The notes beneath the pieces are model-generated. The model was not told where the DNA came from and searched no databases. It worked only from the letters and a program-made list of their open reading frames with translations. This document shows positions 1-5,946 of a DNA stretch of 19,764 nt, one piece after another. Origin of the DNA: Clostridiales bacterium (GTDB lineage: Bacteria > Bacillota > Clostridia > Oscillospirales > Oscillospiraceae); the NCBI GenBank assembly GCA_004557075.1, contig SFEX01000040.1:1-19764 (forward strand), given 5' to 3'. Each line of letters starts with the position of its first letter. Positions within the stretch are counted from its first letter, which is position 1. Both the position numbers and the translations under genes were made by a program.

Positions 1-330
1 TCAGCCATTGCCCAGCACCTCCGCTTTCTTCAGCACCGCTTCGTAGTTCGCGGGATCGATCTCACTGAGCCGTTCCGCGCCGAAGCTCTGAATGATCGCT
101 CTGACCTCCGCCGTGTAGCCGTCGCGGCTCTTTTCGGCGAGAACGCCTCTGACCTTTTCAAGCGGTATGCTCTGCTTCTTCTTTGCCAGCTGCGGCTTCG
201 GTTCTTCCTGCGGACTGTCAGCAAGGGACGCGCACAACGCCCTCACGCTGTCCGCAAGTGCGGTCAGATCATCTGCTGTCTTCAGAAGCAGCTCCGTGAC
301 GTCAGCCTTCGTTTTCTGTTCGCTCATCAT
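1..330 (-). CDS. Small conserved phage/ICE protein, function unknown
   Basis: This 109-aa complete reading frame ends in TGA at the window edge. Two adjacent ATGs (330 and 327) follow AGGAGGTG, and either could be the start. The N-terminal half is helical and acidic, a proline/lysine-rich linker follows, and a C-terminal segment of about 50 residues (from about residue 57) carries VRGVLAEKSRDGYTAEV and later LSEIDPANYEAVLKKAE. I recall this C-terminal pattern from many Firmicute phage and ICE proteins, some labelled 'rRNA biogenesis protein rrp5'; that label should not be read as a function. The gene overlaps the end of its upstream neighbour by 29 nt, so the two are probably translationally coupled. 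It is a real gene by ribosome-binding site, codon use and family resemblance. Its role is unknown. Confidence 0.75.
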   Translation of the reverse strand: MMSEQKTKADVTELLLKTADDLTALADSVRALCASLADSPQEEPKPQLAKKKQSIPLEKVRGVLAEKSRDGYTAEVRAIIQSFGAERLSEIDPANYEAVLKKAEVLGNG

Positions 331-511
331 CTTTCACCTCCTCACTGATGGCGATCTCATCGACTCTGTCTCCGGGAATGAGTACGATCACCCTGCGCGT
401 TTCGCCGAGAAGCAGACGCAGAAGACGCTCACGGACGGAGACTTTGCGGACGGCAGCGATACCGCCCGTCTTCGGTTCTTTTGAAACACTGACCTTCAAT
501 TTGTGTTTCAT
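302..511 (-). CDS. Small basic phage/ICE protein, function unknown
   Basis: This 69-aa protein starts MKHKLKVSVSKEP. The ATG at 511 was chosen because AAAGGGG lies 7 nt upstream. The frame stays open to 577, but those extra codons overlap a structured leader and look non-coding. The N-terminal part is basic (KLKVSVSKEPKTGG, then a VSVRERLLRLLLG helix), followed by a probable beta strand VIVLIPGD and an acidic tail. I recall this layout from small clostridial prophage/ICE proteins lying beside the gene at 1-330, with no known function. It overlaps that gene by 29 nt, forming a two-gene unit downstream of the leader at 512-562. Confidence 0.7.
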   Translation of the reverse strand: MKHKLKVSVSKEPKTGGIAAVRKVSVRERLLRLLLGETRRVIVLIPGDRVDEIAISEEVKDDERTENEG

Positions 512-562
512 GGCATTACCCCTTTCCGAGGACTCTTTACTGCCGTCCTCTACCTGGTAGCC
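512..562 (-). promoter_or_regulatory. Structured 5' leader able to sequester the ribosome-binding site
   Basis: In the minus-strand RNA an outer stem pairs GGCUACC (plus 556-562) with GGUAAUGCC (512-520), 7 bp with a 2-nt bulge. An inner 6-bp stem pairs GAGGAC (545-550) with GUCCUC (528-533). The outer 3' arm ends directly at the ATG at 511 and takes in part of the AAAGGGG ribosome-binding site. The fold could therefore gate translation of the gene at 302-511. The pairing is read directly; the regulatory role and any ligand are inference. Confidence 0.4.
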
Positions 563-603
563 TTGGGAGGAGGTCAAAACTGACGGTTTAAGAAAAAACC
601 AAA

Positions 604-639
604 AAAGAAAAAAACCCCCGAAGGATTACCTTCGAAGGG
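604..639 (-). terminator. Rho-independent terminator, minus strand
   Basis: In the minus-strand RNA a 10-bp stem (CCUUCGAAGG with CCUUCGGGGG, two G-U pairs) closes a UAAU loop. It is followed at once by seven U, a C and a further U run. It lies upstream of the 302-511 leader and separates that unit from anything transcribed from the right. Confidence 0.75.
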
Positions 640-720
640 CCGGTGTGGGTATGTTCAGTTTATCTCGTTCCAGTATTCAGCATAAACATAGATGAGGGCC
701 CGAAACTGAGGGTGTTTCGC

Positions 721-757
721 GAAAAAAAGTCCCGGAAGAGAGAAATTCTCCTCCGGG
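721..757 (-). terminator. Second rho-independent terminator, minus strand
   Basis: In the minus-strand RNA an 11-bp stem (CCCGGAGGAGA with UCUCUUCCGGG, one G-U pair) closes a 5-nt loop (AUUUC), then AC and seven U. No convincing minus-strand gene lies between it and the endolysin terminator at about 2.44 kb. It probably marks the original downstream end of the late transcript before cargo A was gained. Confidence 0.75.
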
Positions 758-869
758 TATACCGTTTCGCCGTTTGTATCCTCATCCCGCCGCCTCCTTC
801 CGTTCGTCGCATCTATCACTCTGATACGGAGAAAAGTCAAGGGGAATAACTATAATCAACTCTTTTTTG

Positions 870-898
870 TTTACAATGCGCTTTTTAGCTGTTATAAT
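870..898 (+). promoter_or_regulatory. Sigma-70 type promoter of the EACC1-like/metallopeptidase pair
   Basis: TTTACA (870-875) and a perfect TATAAT (893-898) are separated by exactly 17 nt, 69 nt upstream of the ATG at 967. The expected transcription start is near 905. This gives the plus-strand pair its own vegetative promoter, independent of the opposing phage late operon. Confidence 0.8.
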
Positions 899-966
899 AT
901 CGATACGGAGTGAAATATAAACACTCTTATTATGAGTCTCAATTATACATTAAAGGAGTTAACGCC

Positions 967-1326
967 ATGTTATGTATTAATAGCACGAAAAATGATAAAG
1001 AACTTACGGATCTTATTAGCGCATTGCCTGATGATTCATTTGCTATCGTTGAGCCAAAGCACATAGACGGATCACAGACGATACAAGTTATTATTGAATT
1101 AGCAAAAGTTGTTGTTCCATCAGCTATTTCGGCAATAAGCGCATATCTTGTTGCGAAGAAGTCGCAACCAACGGTAAAGATATCTTACAAACCTTCAGAT
1201 GGACTTGAGGGAGAGATTCAAGCAAAGCTTAATGATAAGAAACTGGATGATAATCAACTCTACACTACGCTTGTTTCAAAACTGTTGAGCAGTTCTCAAG
1301 GAGAAGAGCATGAATCTGTCGATTGA
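967..1326 (+). CDS. Small one-helix protein resembling EACC1-type effector-associated components
   Basis: This 119-aa protein starts at the ATG at 967, 8 nt after AAAGGAG. A GTG at 910 in the same frame has no ribosome-binding site. Layout: an acidic N-terminus (1-25), a short strand (FAIVEP), a hydrophobic helix at about 40-63 followed by KK, then two probable strands (PTVKISYK, then EGEIQAKL) and a final helix. This order (N-terminal strand, single helix, basic residues, beta hairpin, helix) resembles the small proteins named effector-associated constant component 1 (EACC1), which accompany peptidase and other effectors in bacterial conflict systems. The stop overlaps the metallopeptidase start by 17 nt, implying coupled translation and probably physical partnership. 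It is AT-rich relative to the phage backbone. The EACC1 assignment is by pattern only. Confidence 0.7.
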   Translation: MLCINSTKNDKELTDLISALPDDSFAIVEPKHIDGSQTIQVIIELAKVVVPSAISAISAYLVAKKSQPTVKISYKPSDGLEGEIQAKLNDKKLDDNQLYTTLVSKLLSSSQGEEHESVD

Positions 1327-2401
1327 TCAATACCTTGATAGTACCTATACCCCGCGCAATGATTCGGGTAAGGAAAATAAATTGGATTTTAACTGGGATG
1401 TGATCAATCGAAATATTAAGGCAGTACAATCTGATGCTGCAAAAAGAATGGGTTTTGACATCAAAACCAAATACATAAAGGCCTATGATGTTGATTCAAC
1501 TATAGTATCATTAAATGATGGAAAAGATTTTTACCACATAATCGATCTATCCATGTTCGGATACTTTGATCGTTTCTATCAATGTTTTAAGTACGTCACA
1601 CCTAATATAGCGGTTTTCTATTATAGATGGCTCAGGTACGATTTATGTTTAGCTCAAAATGATTATGATAGAGCTAATAAATATATGCCTGAGTATCTTT
1701 ATATTAATGAGTATGAGGCCGATCTCGATTATAAAATGCTAAATTCATCTGATTCTGTTAATGCTTCCATTCAGTGGGATGAATATAGACTTATGTATAC
1801 TTTTTACTTTCTTCATGAATACATTCATTATTTGCTCAGGAATCCTGTTCGTGAAAGCACTAATGCTTTAACAGAAATAATAGTTGACTCCTATTTATCA
1901 AATGGATTGAATCACGCCGGTGATACATTGTTTGATAAAATGAGTTCAATATTTGCAATGCAGTTTAAAAGGAATTGGGAGGGCTCCGAAGATTTTAGAG
2001 AGGAAGTAACTTGTGATTTTCAAGCTCTTTTATGTTTGCTTGAATTACCCGGCTTTACCGGAGGATTAGTCACAACACAGGATATTTTTTATGCTGTTGA
2101 AAATGCTTTGTATGTCCAGAACATAATATATGTGGCAAAACACATTGATGAGCCTATAACTCTTGCGGATGATTTTGCGTTAAGACGAACCATTATTGCC
2201 CATTTTGCGTTTATGCTTGAAGATGGTGAGTTTGCAGAATTACTTAACGCAGCATTAAGTAAATTTAATCGTTTTTATGTAAAAGGCGATTTAAAAACAC
2301 CTGAGTTGTCATTTGATAAGCAGTCAAACCTTTGGAATATGTTTTGTCATATTTTTACTGCTGATAAAAATGGAGATTACAATTTTCCTAAATTTGTTTA
2401 A
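1310..2401 (+). CDS. HExxH zinc metallopeptidase-like effector candidate
   Basis: This 363-aa protein starts at ATG 1310, 6 nt after AAGGAG inside the end of the upstream gene. Residues 169-173 read HEYIH, preceded by a hydrophobic helix (YTFYFL), which is the classical zinc-binding HExxH helix. About 58 residues later EEVTCDFQALLCLLEL (231-246) matches the glutamate-bearing third-ligand helix (E..xCD..A) of gluzincin-type peptidases. There is no signal peptide or clear membrane segment, so a cytosolic location is likely. The N-terminal 150 residues are rich in Tyr and Asp (YYRWLRYD, YLYINEYEADLDY) and I do not recognise them. The gene is AT-rich and transcribed against the phage late genes from its own promoter. 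Coupling to an EACC1-like protein suggests an inducible peptidase effector in a conflict system. Metallopeptidase class is likely; substrate and role are unknown. Confidence 0.8.
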   Translation: MNLSIDQYLDSTYTPRNDSGKENKLDFNWDVINRNIKAVQSDAAKRMGFDIKTKYIKAYDVDSTIVSLNDGKDFYHIIDLSMFGYFDRFYQCFKYVTPNIAVFYYRWLRYDLCLAQNDYDRANKYMPEYLYINEYEADLDYKMLNSSDSVNASIQWDEYRLMYTFYFLHEYIHYLLRNPVRESTNALTEIIVDSYLSNGLNHAGDTLFDKMSSIFAMQFKRNWEGSEDFREEVTCDFQALLCLLELPGFTGGLVTTQDIFYAVENALYVQNIIYVAKHIDEPITLADDFALRRTIIAHFAFMLEDGEFAELLNAALSKFNRFYVKGDLKTPELSFDKQSNLWNMFCHIFTADKNGDYNFPKFV

Positions 2402-2427
2402 TCATAGTACGAGTATGATAATACAAG

Positions 2428-2457
2428 ACCCCACCGAAGGTTGTTCTCCGATGGGGT
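2428..2457 (-). terminator. Terminator downstream of endolysin
   Basis: In the minus-strand RNA a 12-bp stem with two G-U pairs (ACCCCAUCGGAG with CUUCGGUGGGGU) closes a 6-nt loop, 6 nt after the endolysin stop codon. The following U tract is weak. Read on the plus strand the same arms have two mismatches, so it mainly serves the late operon, though it may also slow transcripts from cargo A. Confidence 0.6.
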
Positions 2458-2463
2458 TAACTG

Positions 2464-3228
2464 TCACGCCATATAGAATCCGCCGAGCGCTGTGATGGTC
2501 TGCGGTCCCGCCTTGCCGTCGACTGTCAGGCCATTCGCCTTCTGAAAAGCCTTGACCTTGCTGCGGGTGGAACCGAAGTAGTTCCTGTTCTTCACATTGA
2601 GGCCTGCAAAGCCGTTCGCCGCGAGGAGCTTCTTCAGCTCGCAGACGTCCTCGCCGATGCGGCCGTACTTCAGCACGCGGGTGAAAATGTACTTCCCCTC
2701 GCAGTCGGCGACCTCCGCCTCCGTCCAGAAGGGCGGCCTGCCGTAAGCGTTCCACGTGTTGCCGGTAAGAGGCAGCTTCGCAACGCCCGCGTCACGGCCC
2801 TTCGCCTCGATCACGTTGAGCTCGGTATCGACCACGTAGCCGATATGAGTCGCGCGGCCGGTCTTATCGAGCTTGAAAACAAAATCGCCAACTCTGAGCT
2901 TGCTCTTTTCTATCTTCACGCACTTGTTGTACATACCGTGTGCGGAAAGATCATACCGAAGCATGCCCTTCACGTTCTGCAGCCAGTACATGCCGAGACC
3001 CGAGCAGTCGAAAGCGCGGAGCACGTCGCCGAAGCCCGCGTCACACTGCTTTTGCCAGAAAGCGATCGCTCTGTTGGCGTTTGCCTCAGAGGTCTCCACC
3101 TGACGGATCCAGCGTTCATTTACCGCGGGACCGAGCTGGCCCTGGGCTCCCCAGACGTAAACGGAATGGTTCTTTACCTGTTCATTGAGATACTCGATGA
3201 ATTCCCTGAGATTATTCGTCTTCAGCAT
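2464..3228 (-). CDS. Endolysin, NlpC/P60-type with peptidoglycan-binding domain
   Basis: This is a 254-aa cell-wall hydrolase released at lysis. The start was set at ATG 3228 because GAGGAGG ends 9 nt before it; in-frame ATGs further upstream (to 3258) lack a correctly spaced site. The N-terminal domain has the cysteine-peptidase triad pattern: FDCSG with Cys75, ATHIGYV with His128, and VIEAKGRD with Glu141. The C-terminal part (about 188-254) resembles a PG_binding_1 domain (LKKLLAANGF, then VKAFQKANGLTVDGKAGPQT). It overlaps the holin end by 17 nt, the usual lysis-cassette coupling, and is the last late gene before the terminator. No signal peptide is visible, so export depends on the holin. 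Confidence 0.9.
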   Translation of the reverse strand: MLKTNNLREFIEYLNEQVKNHSVYVWGAQGQLGPAVNERWIRQVETSEANANRAIAFWQKQCDAGFGDVLRAFDCSGLGMYWLQNVKGMLRYDLSAHGMYNKCVKIEKSKLRVGDFVFKLDKTGRATHIGYVVDTELNVIEAKGRDAGVAKLPLTGNTWNAYGRPPFWTEAEVADCEGKYIFTRVLKYGRIGEDVCELKKLLAANGFAGLNVKNRNYFGSTRSKVKAFQKANGLTVDGKAGPQTITALGGFYMA

Positions 3229-3685
3229 CTGCATCATCCTCCTCTGTAATTGCATCATCGTCGTTTGTTACGGGCTCTTCCTCTTTTTCAGCCCGGTTGT
3301 GCAGCTGCTCCAGCACGGCCTTCAGCTTTTTGGGGATGGGCAGGCAGAGATGCGCGGCGTTCTCCAGCAGGGAAACGCCTTCGTTGGACATATAGAAGAA
3401 TATGACCGCCGTCCGGAGCACGGCTCCCGCGCCGATTACGTGGGTGTCGAGAATATGCCCTATCCCCACCAGTGCGAAAATGAGCACCTTCTTGAATATG
3501 CCCTTGAAGCCGACTGCCGAGCTCAGCCTTTTATCGACTATCGCGCACATTACGCCCGTGATATAGTCGATCACGACGAAGGCGAGCAGGGCATACAAAA
3601 GGCCGTCGCAGCCGCCCAGGAACCATCCGAGCCAGCCGCCGACGGCCGAGAATATCACCTGTACGGTGATCCAGAATTCCTTCAT
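3212..3685 (-). CDS. Phage holin (phi29/Cp-1/TcdE-like family)
   Basis: This 157-aa membrane protein starts at ATG 3685, 8 nt after AAGGAGG. Hydrophobic segments lie at about 8-25, 29-50 (LLYALLAFVVIDYITGVMCA, the hallmark of this holin family), 66-80 (VLIFALVGIGHILD) and 86-105 (VLRTAVIFFYMSNEGVSLLENA). The last 25 residues are strongly acidic (EEEPVTNDDDAITEEDDADAEDE), probably a cytoplasmic tail. It forms the membrane lesion that lets the downstream endolysin reach peptidoglycan. It starts 13 nt after the tail-fibre-like gene and overlaps the endolysin start. The DNA coding the acidic tail also carries the endolysin ribosome-binding site. Confidence 0.88.
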   Translation of the reverse strand: MKEFWITVQVIFSAVGGWLGWFLGGCDGLLYALLAFVVIDYITGVMCAIVDKRLSSAVGFKGIFKKVLIFALVGIGHILDTHVIGAGAVLRTAVIFFYMSNEGVSLLENAAHLCLPIPKKLKAVLEQLHNRAEKEEEPVTNDDDAITEEDDADAEDE

Positions 3686-3698
3686 TTCTTTTTCCTCC

Positions 3699-5687
3699 TT
3701 ATGAAACCCTCTTGTAGAAATAGCACGTGATGTACGGCTGCATATTGCTGTGCGCCGTTCCGCTGCCCTTCGAACCTGTGCTGCCGGAGAGCGTGACCGT
3801 GTGCGTATGCGCTCCACCGCTTCCTGTTGTTGCGGGTCCCGTCGTGCCGTCGTTCGTCAGGTACTTGTAATTACTTCCCGAGCCCGAGCCGACCTTGTAG
3901 GTGCCCGCCGCAGCCTGATGCGTATGCGCCGCGGCCTCCGCTGCCGTTGCAGTACCCGATGAAAGCGCATGGTTGTGCGAGGGCATATTGGCGGTCGTGA
4001 GCGTGACCGTCTTCGCACCTCCCTCCATCTCGGGATCGCAGAGTTCTCTGTCGTTCGCGTCCACGCCGACGGGAACGCGTCCCTCACCCCACAGCTCCCA
4101 CATGCCTCCGAGGAAGGTGGTCGCGTTGGCAGGATCCACCGTCATGCGTATAGAGCCCACCGGATAGATGAGATCGCGGAGCCATGTGAGCGAGGAGAAC
4201 GTGACGTCTCCCTCAAACTCCACGTCCTCATGGAACACCGCGTCCCAGCCCACTTCGAACTTATCCTGCTCGCAGATCTTGCCTATCGCCATGCCGAGGC
4301 CGTTGTTCCTGATCGAGAAAATGGTATCCGCCGTGGTGATATCGGCGTAAGCGTAGACCGTTTCGAAGTAGTCGCTGACCTCAACGCGGATATCGTAGGC
4401 GTATTGGCTCGAAAGAGAGCCGCCGCATACCACTGTGCTGTTGAAGGCGTATACGCCCGATATGCTCCGGAGAGTCGTGTAGTTCGCCGCGTTCTTCCGC
4501 TTGCTCTGTATTGTGATGGAGGCGTCGTTAGCGGAATCGAGCGGGGAGATATTCGCCCTCAGCCTTACCGAAACATAGGTGCCGTTGTGGGATAATACTC
4601 CCGAGGAGTTACATCGGAACACCGATGCGATATTTACCGTAGGCGACTTATACGCCATGACTTCATATGAGCCCGTCAGCGTCTTCGTTCTGTTCCGGGA
4701 GTCCTTTACCACCACCGTATAGCTCTGGGTACCGCTCTTCGACAGCGCCTCGGTCGTAAAGGAAGCCTCCGTATACGCCGTTCCGTTTATCGTGGTGGTG
4801 ACTGAAACTATCGTCGAGCCGTATGCCCCCGAAGCGTTTACGGATACGCTCAGCTTCGTCTTGTTCTGAATGTAGGCGTGGAACGATCTCGTGCCGATCA
4901 GCGTATTGCCGGAATAGGTATCGCAGTACAGCGTTCCCACCGCAGTGGTAGAATTCGGAGCCTGATTCGCCAGCGTAACAGACGGCCGCCAGCTTACGGA
5001 GGTGCTTGAGGTTTTGGAGACTATCGTTCCCGACGACGAGCCTACCTGATAACGCAGAGTATGCGTGAAGCTGTTTGAAGCGGGAGATAGCGTTATAGTG
5101 CTCTGTGAGCCCATAGTCAGCGTACCGACGGAAGGGGTTGTCGCTCTGGGTATGGTCGGCAGCGTCACCGTCGCCGATCCCGTTATGAGCTTCAGCGAAT
5201 TGGCGAAGGAGCAGTCGGCGTTCCATGAGAGCGTGACCGAGCCCGTGCCGTCCGCGTTGTGCTGTATGACGCAGGTGCCATAACCCGCCGCCTCGGTATC
5301 CGCGTTATCCGTCATGACCGTCAGAAACTTCGTCCCCTCCGCGCTGCCGTAGTGAGTTTCATATTGCGTGGTGTAGTCGGACGCCGTCGGTATAAGGTCT
5401 GTTGCGAAACCGCGCTTCTGCCTCGTATACACTGTGGTGCCATTTGCTTTGACCGTCATTGAGCCTCGGTTCGTCTGATCATAGTTGTTGCAGTAGATGT
5501 GATACCCACTTGACGCCGCGACGTTCGCTATAAAGATGTAGAACCGGATCGTCGAGGTGTTGTTCTCCACCGACTGGCTCACGACCTTGTATTCCATCCA
5601 GCAGCCGAGCTTGGCCGTCGCCGTGCCCGAGAACGACGCGTTGATAATGCTGTATCCCGAATGTATCGGGGTTGTTCTGTCCGCCAT
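3699..5687 (-). CDS. DUF859-type minor structural protein with tail-collar C-terminus; receptor-binding candidate
   Basis: This 662-aa protein starts at ATG 5687, 6 nt after GGAGG. The bulk is Thr/Ser/Gly-rich beta structure, typical of siphovirus minor structural proteins of the DUF859 kind. Around residues 460-500 it has the family segment FSIRNNGLGMAIGKI followed by FEVGWDAVFHEDVEFEGDV. The C-terminal ~160 residues resemble a collar or microcyclamide-type fibre tip: DLIYPVGSIRMTVDPANA, GGMWELWGEGRVPVGVD, MPSHNHAL, two further H-T-H motifs, and HSNMQPYITCYFYKRVS. The His-x-His motifs usually bind metal along a trimeric fibre. It lies between the tail-associated protein and the lysis genes, as expected for a host-recognition protein. 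AT-rich cargo B now separates it from the rest of the tail operon. Confidence 0.85.
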   Translation of the reverse strand: MADRTTPIHSGYSIINASFSGTATAKLGCWMEYKVVSQSVENNTSTIRFYIFIANVAASSGYHIYCNNYDQTNRGSMTVKANGTTVYTRQKRGFATDLIPTASDYTTQYETHYGSAEGTKFLTVMTDNADTEAAGYGTCVIQHNADGTGSVTLSWNADCSFANSLKLITGSATVTLPTIPRATTPSVGTLTMGSQSTITLSPASNSFTHTLRYQVGSSSGTIVSKTSSTSVSWRPSVTLANQAPNSTTAVGTLYCDTYSGNTLIGTRSFHAYIQNKTKLSVSVNASGAYGSTIVSVTTTINGTAYTEASFTTEALSKSGTQSYTVVVKDSRNRTKTLTGSYEVMAYKSPTVNIASVFRCNSSGVLSHNGTYVSVRLRANISPLDSANDASITIQSKRKNAANYTTLRSISGVYAFNSTVVCGGSLSSQYAYDIRVEVSDYFETVYAYADITTADTIFSIRNNGLGMAIGKICEQDKFEVGWDAVFHEDVEFEGDVTFSSLTWLRDLIYPVGSIRMTVDPANATTFLGGMWELWGEGRVPVGVDANDRELCDPEMEGGAKTVTLTTANMPSHNHALSSGTATAAEAAAHTHQAAAGTYKVGSGSGSNYKYLTNDGTTGPATTGSGGAHTHTVTLSGSTGSKGSGTAHSNMQPYITCYFYKRVS

Positions 5688-5719
5688 TGCGTTCCTCCCT
5701 TCAGAGTTTCGGCATATGA

Positions 5720-5743
5720 AAAGCACCGCCGGAACAGTGCTTT
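5720..5743 (-). terminator. Terminator-like hairpin at the end of cargo B
   Basis: In the minus-strand RNA a 9-bp stem (AAAGCACUG with CGGUGCUUU) closes a 6-nt loop and is followed by only a short U run (UUC). It lies 33 nt upstream of the DUF859 gene and after the last AT-rich reading frame. It probably ends the cargo transcript, though the short U tract suggests read-through is possible. Confidence 0.45.
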
Positions 5744-5799
5744 CGATGTAATTGTATTCAGTTATTTGAGCTCGATAAACGGGGATTTGTTAATCTTAC

Positions 5800-5904
5800 C
5801 TACTTCTTCCAAATACGCAGAAAACGGATTGTAGAATTCATTCCGCTCAGCAGCAAGCATAGAGACACAGCAATCACGAAGCAATTACTAAACCTGTGCT
5901 TCAT
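5800..5904 (-). CDS. Possible 34-aa membrane or signal-like peptide
   Basis: A short frame begins at ATG 5904 with AAGGAG 7 nt upstream, 42 nt after the stop of the 511-aa gene. The peptide has a basic N-terminus (MKHRFSNC), a hydrophobic core (FVIAVSLCLLLSGM) and a basic end (RFLRIWKK), so it would insert in the membrane or act as a signal sequence. A second frame (5762-5860) overlaps it and reads AAERNEFYNPFSAYLEE onward. A single-base shift would fuse the two into one small anchored protein. It may be a genuine third gene of cargo B, a broken gene, or chance. Confidence 0.35.
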   Translation of the reverse strand: MKHRFSNCFVIAVSLCLLLSGMNSTIRFLRIWKK

Positions 5905-5946
5905 TTCCGTGCTCCTTCATAAAATGCTCAGAAGATTACATGATAC

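Larger units (their letters stand above)
563..966. other. Intergenic region with two terminators and a promoter
   Basis: This stretch holds no convincing gene. It contains the two minus-strand terminators (604-639 and 721-757), a compositional change to AT-rich DNA at about 840, and the plus-strand promoter of cargo A (870-898) with short inverted repeats around its expected transcription start (GAGTG 908-912, CACTC 922-926, GAGT 934-937). A 41-codon minus-strand frame (660-785) has a good ribosome-binding site but runs through a terminator. Confidence 0.6.

Noticed and set aside
660..785. A 41-codon minus-strand frame with AAGGAGG 7 nt before its ATG at 785
   Set aside because: The frame runs through the strong terminator at 721-757 and shows no recognisable protein pattern; Arg-rich start and chance ribosome-binding site are more likely. 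A leader-peptide role cannot be excluded.
2401..2419. Small inverted repeat ATCATA/TATGAT after the metallopeptidase stop, as a plus-strand terminator
   Set aside because: Only 6 AT-rich base pairs and no following T run; it is too weak to call.
2402..2755. A 117-codon minus-strand frame overlapping the endolysin C-terminus
   Set aside because: It runs through the endolysin terminator and has the Arg-rich composition of an off-frame reading; the NlpC/P60 frame is certain.
4663..5226. A 187-codon minus-strand frame inside the DUF859 gene in another frame
   Set aside because: The overlapping DUF859 frame has clear family motifs; this frame has a low-complexity Tyr/Gly/His composition and no ribosome-binding site.
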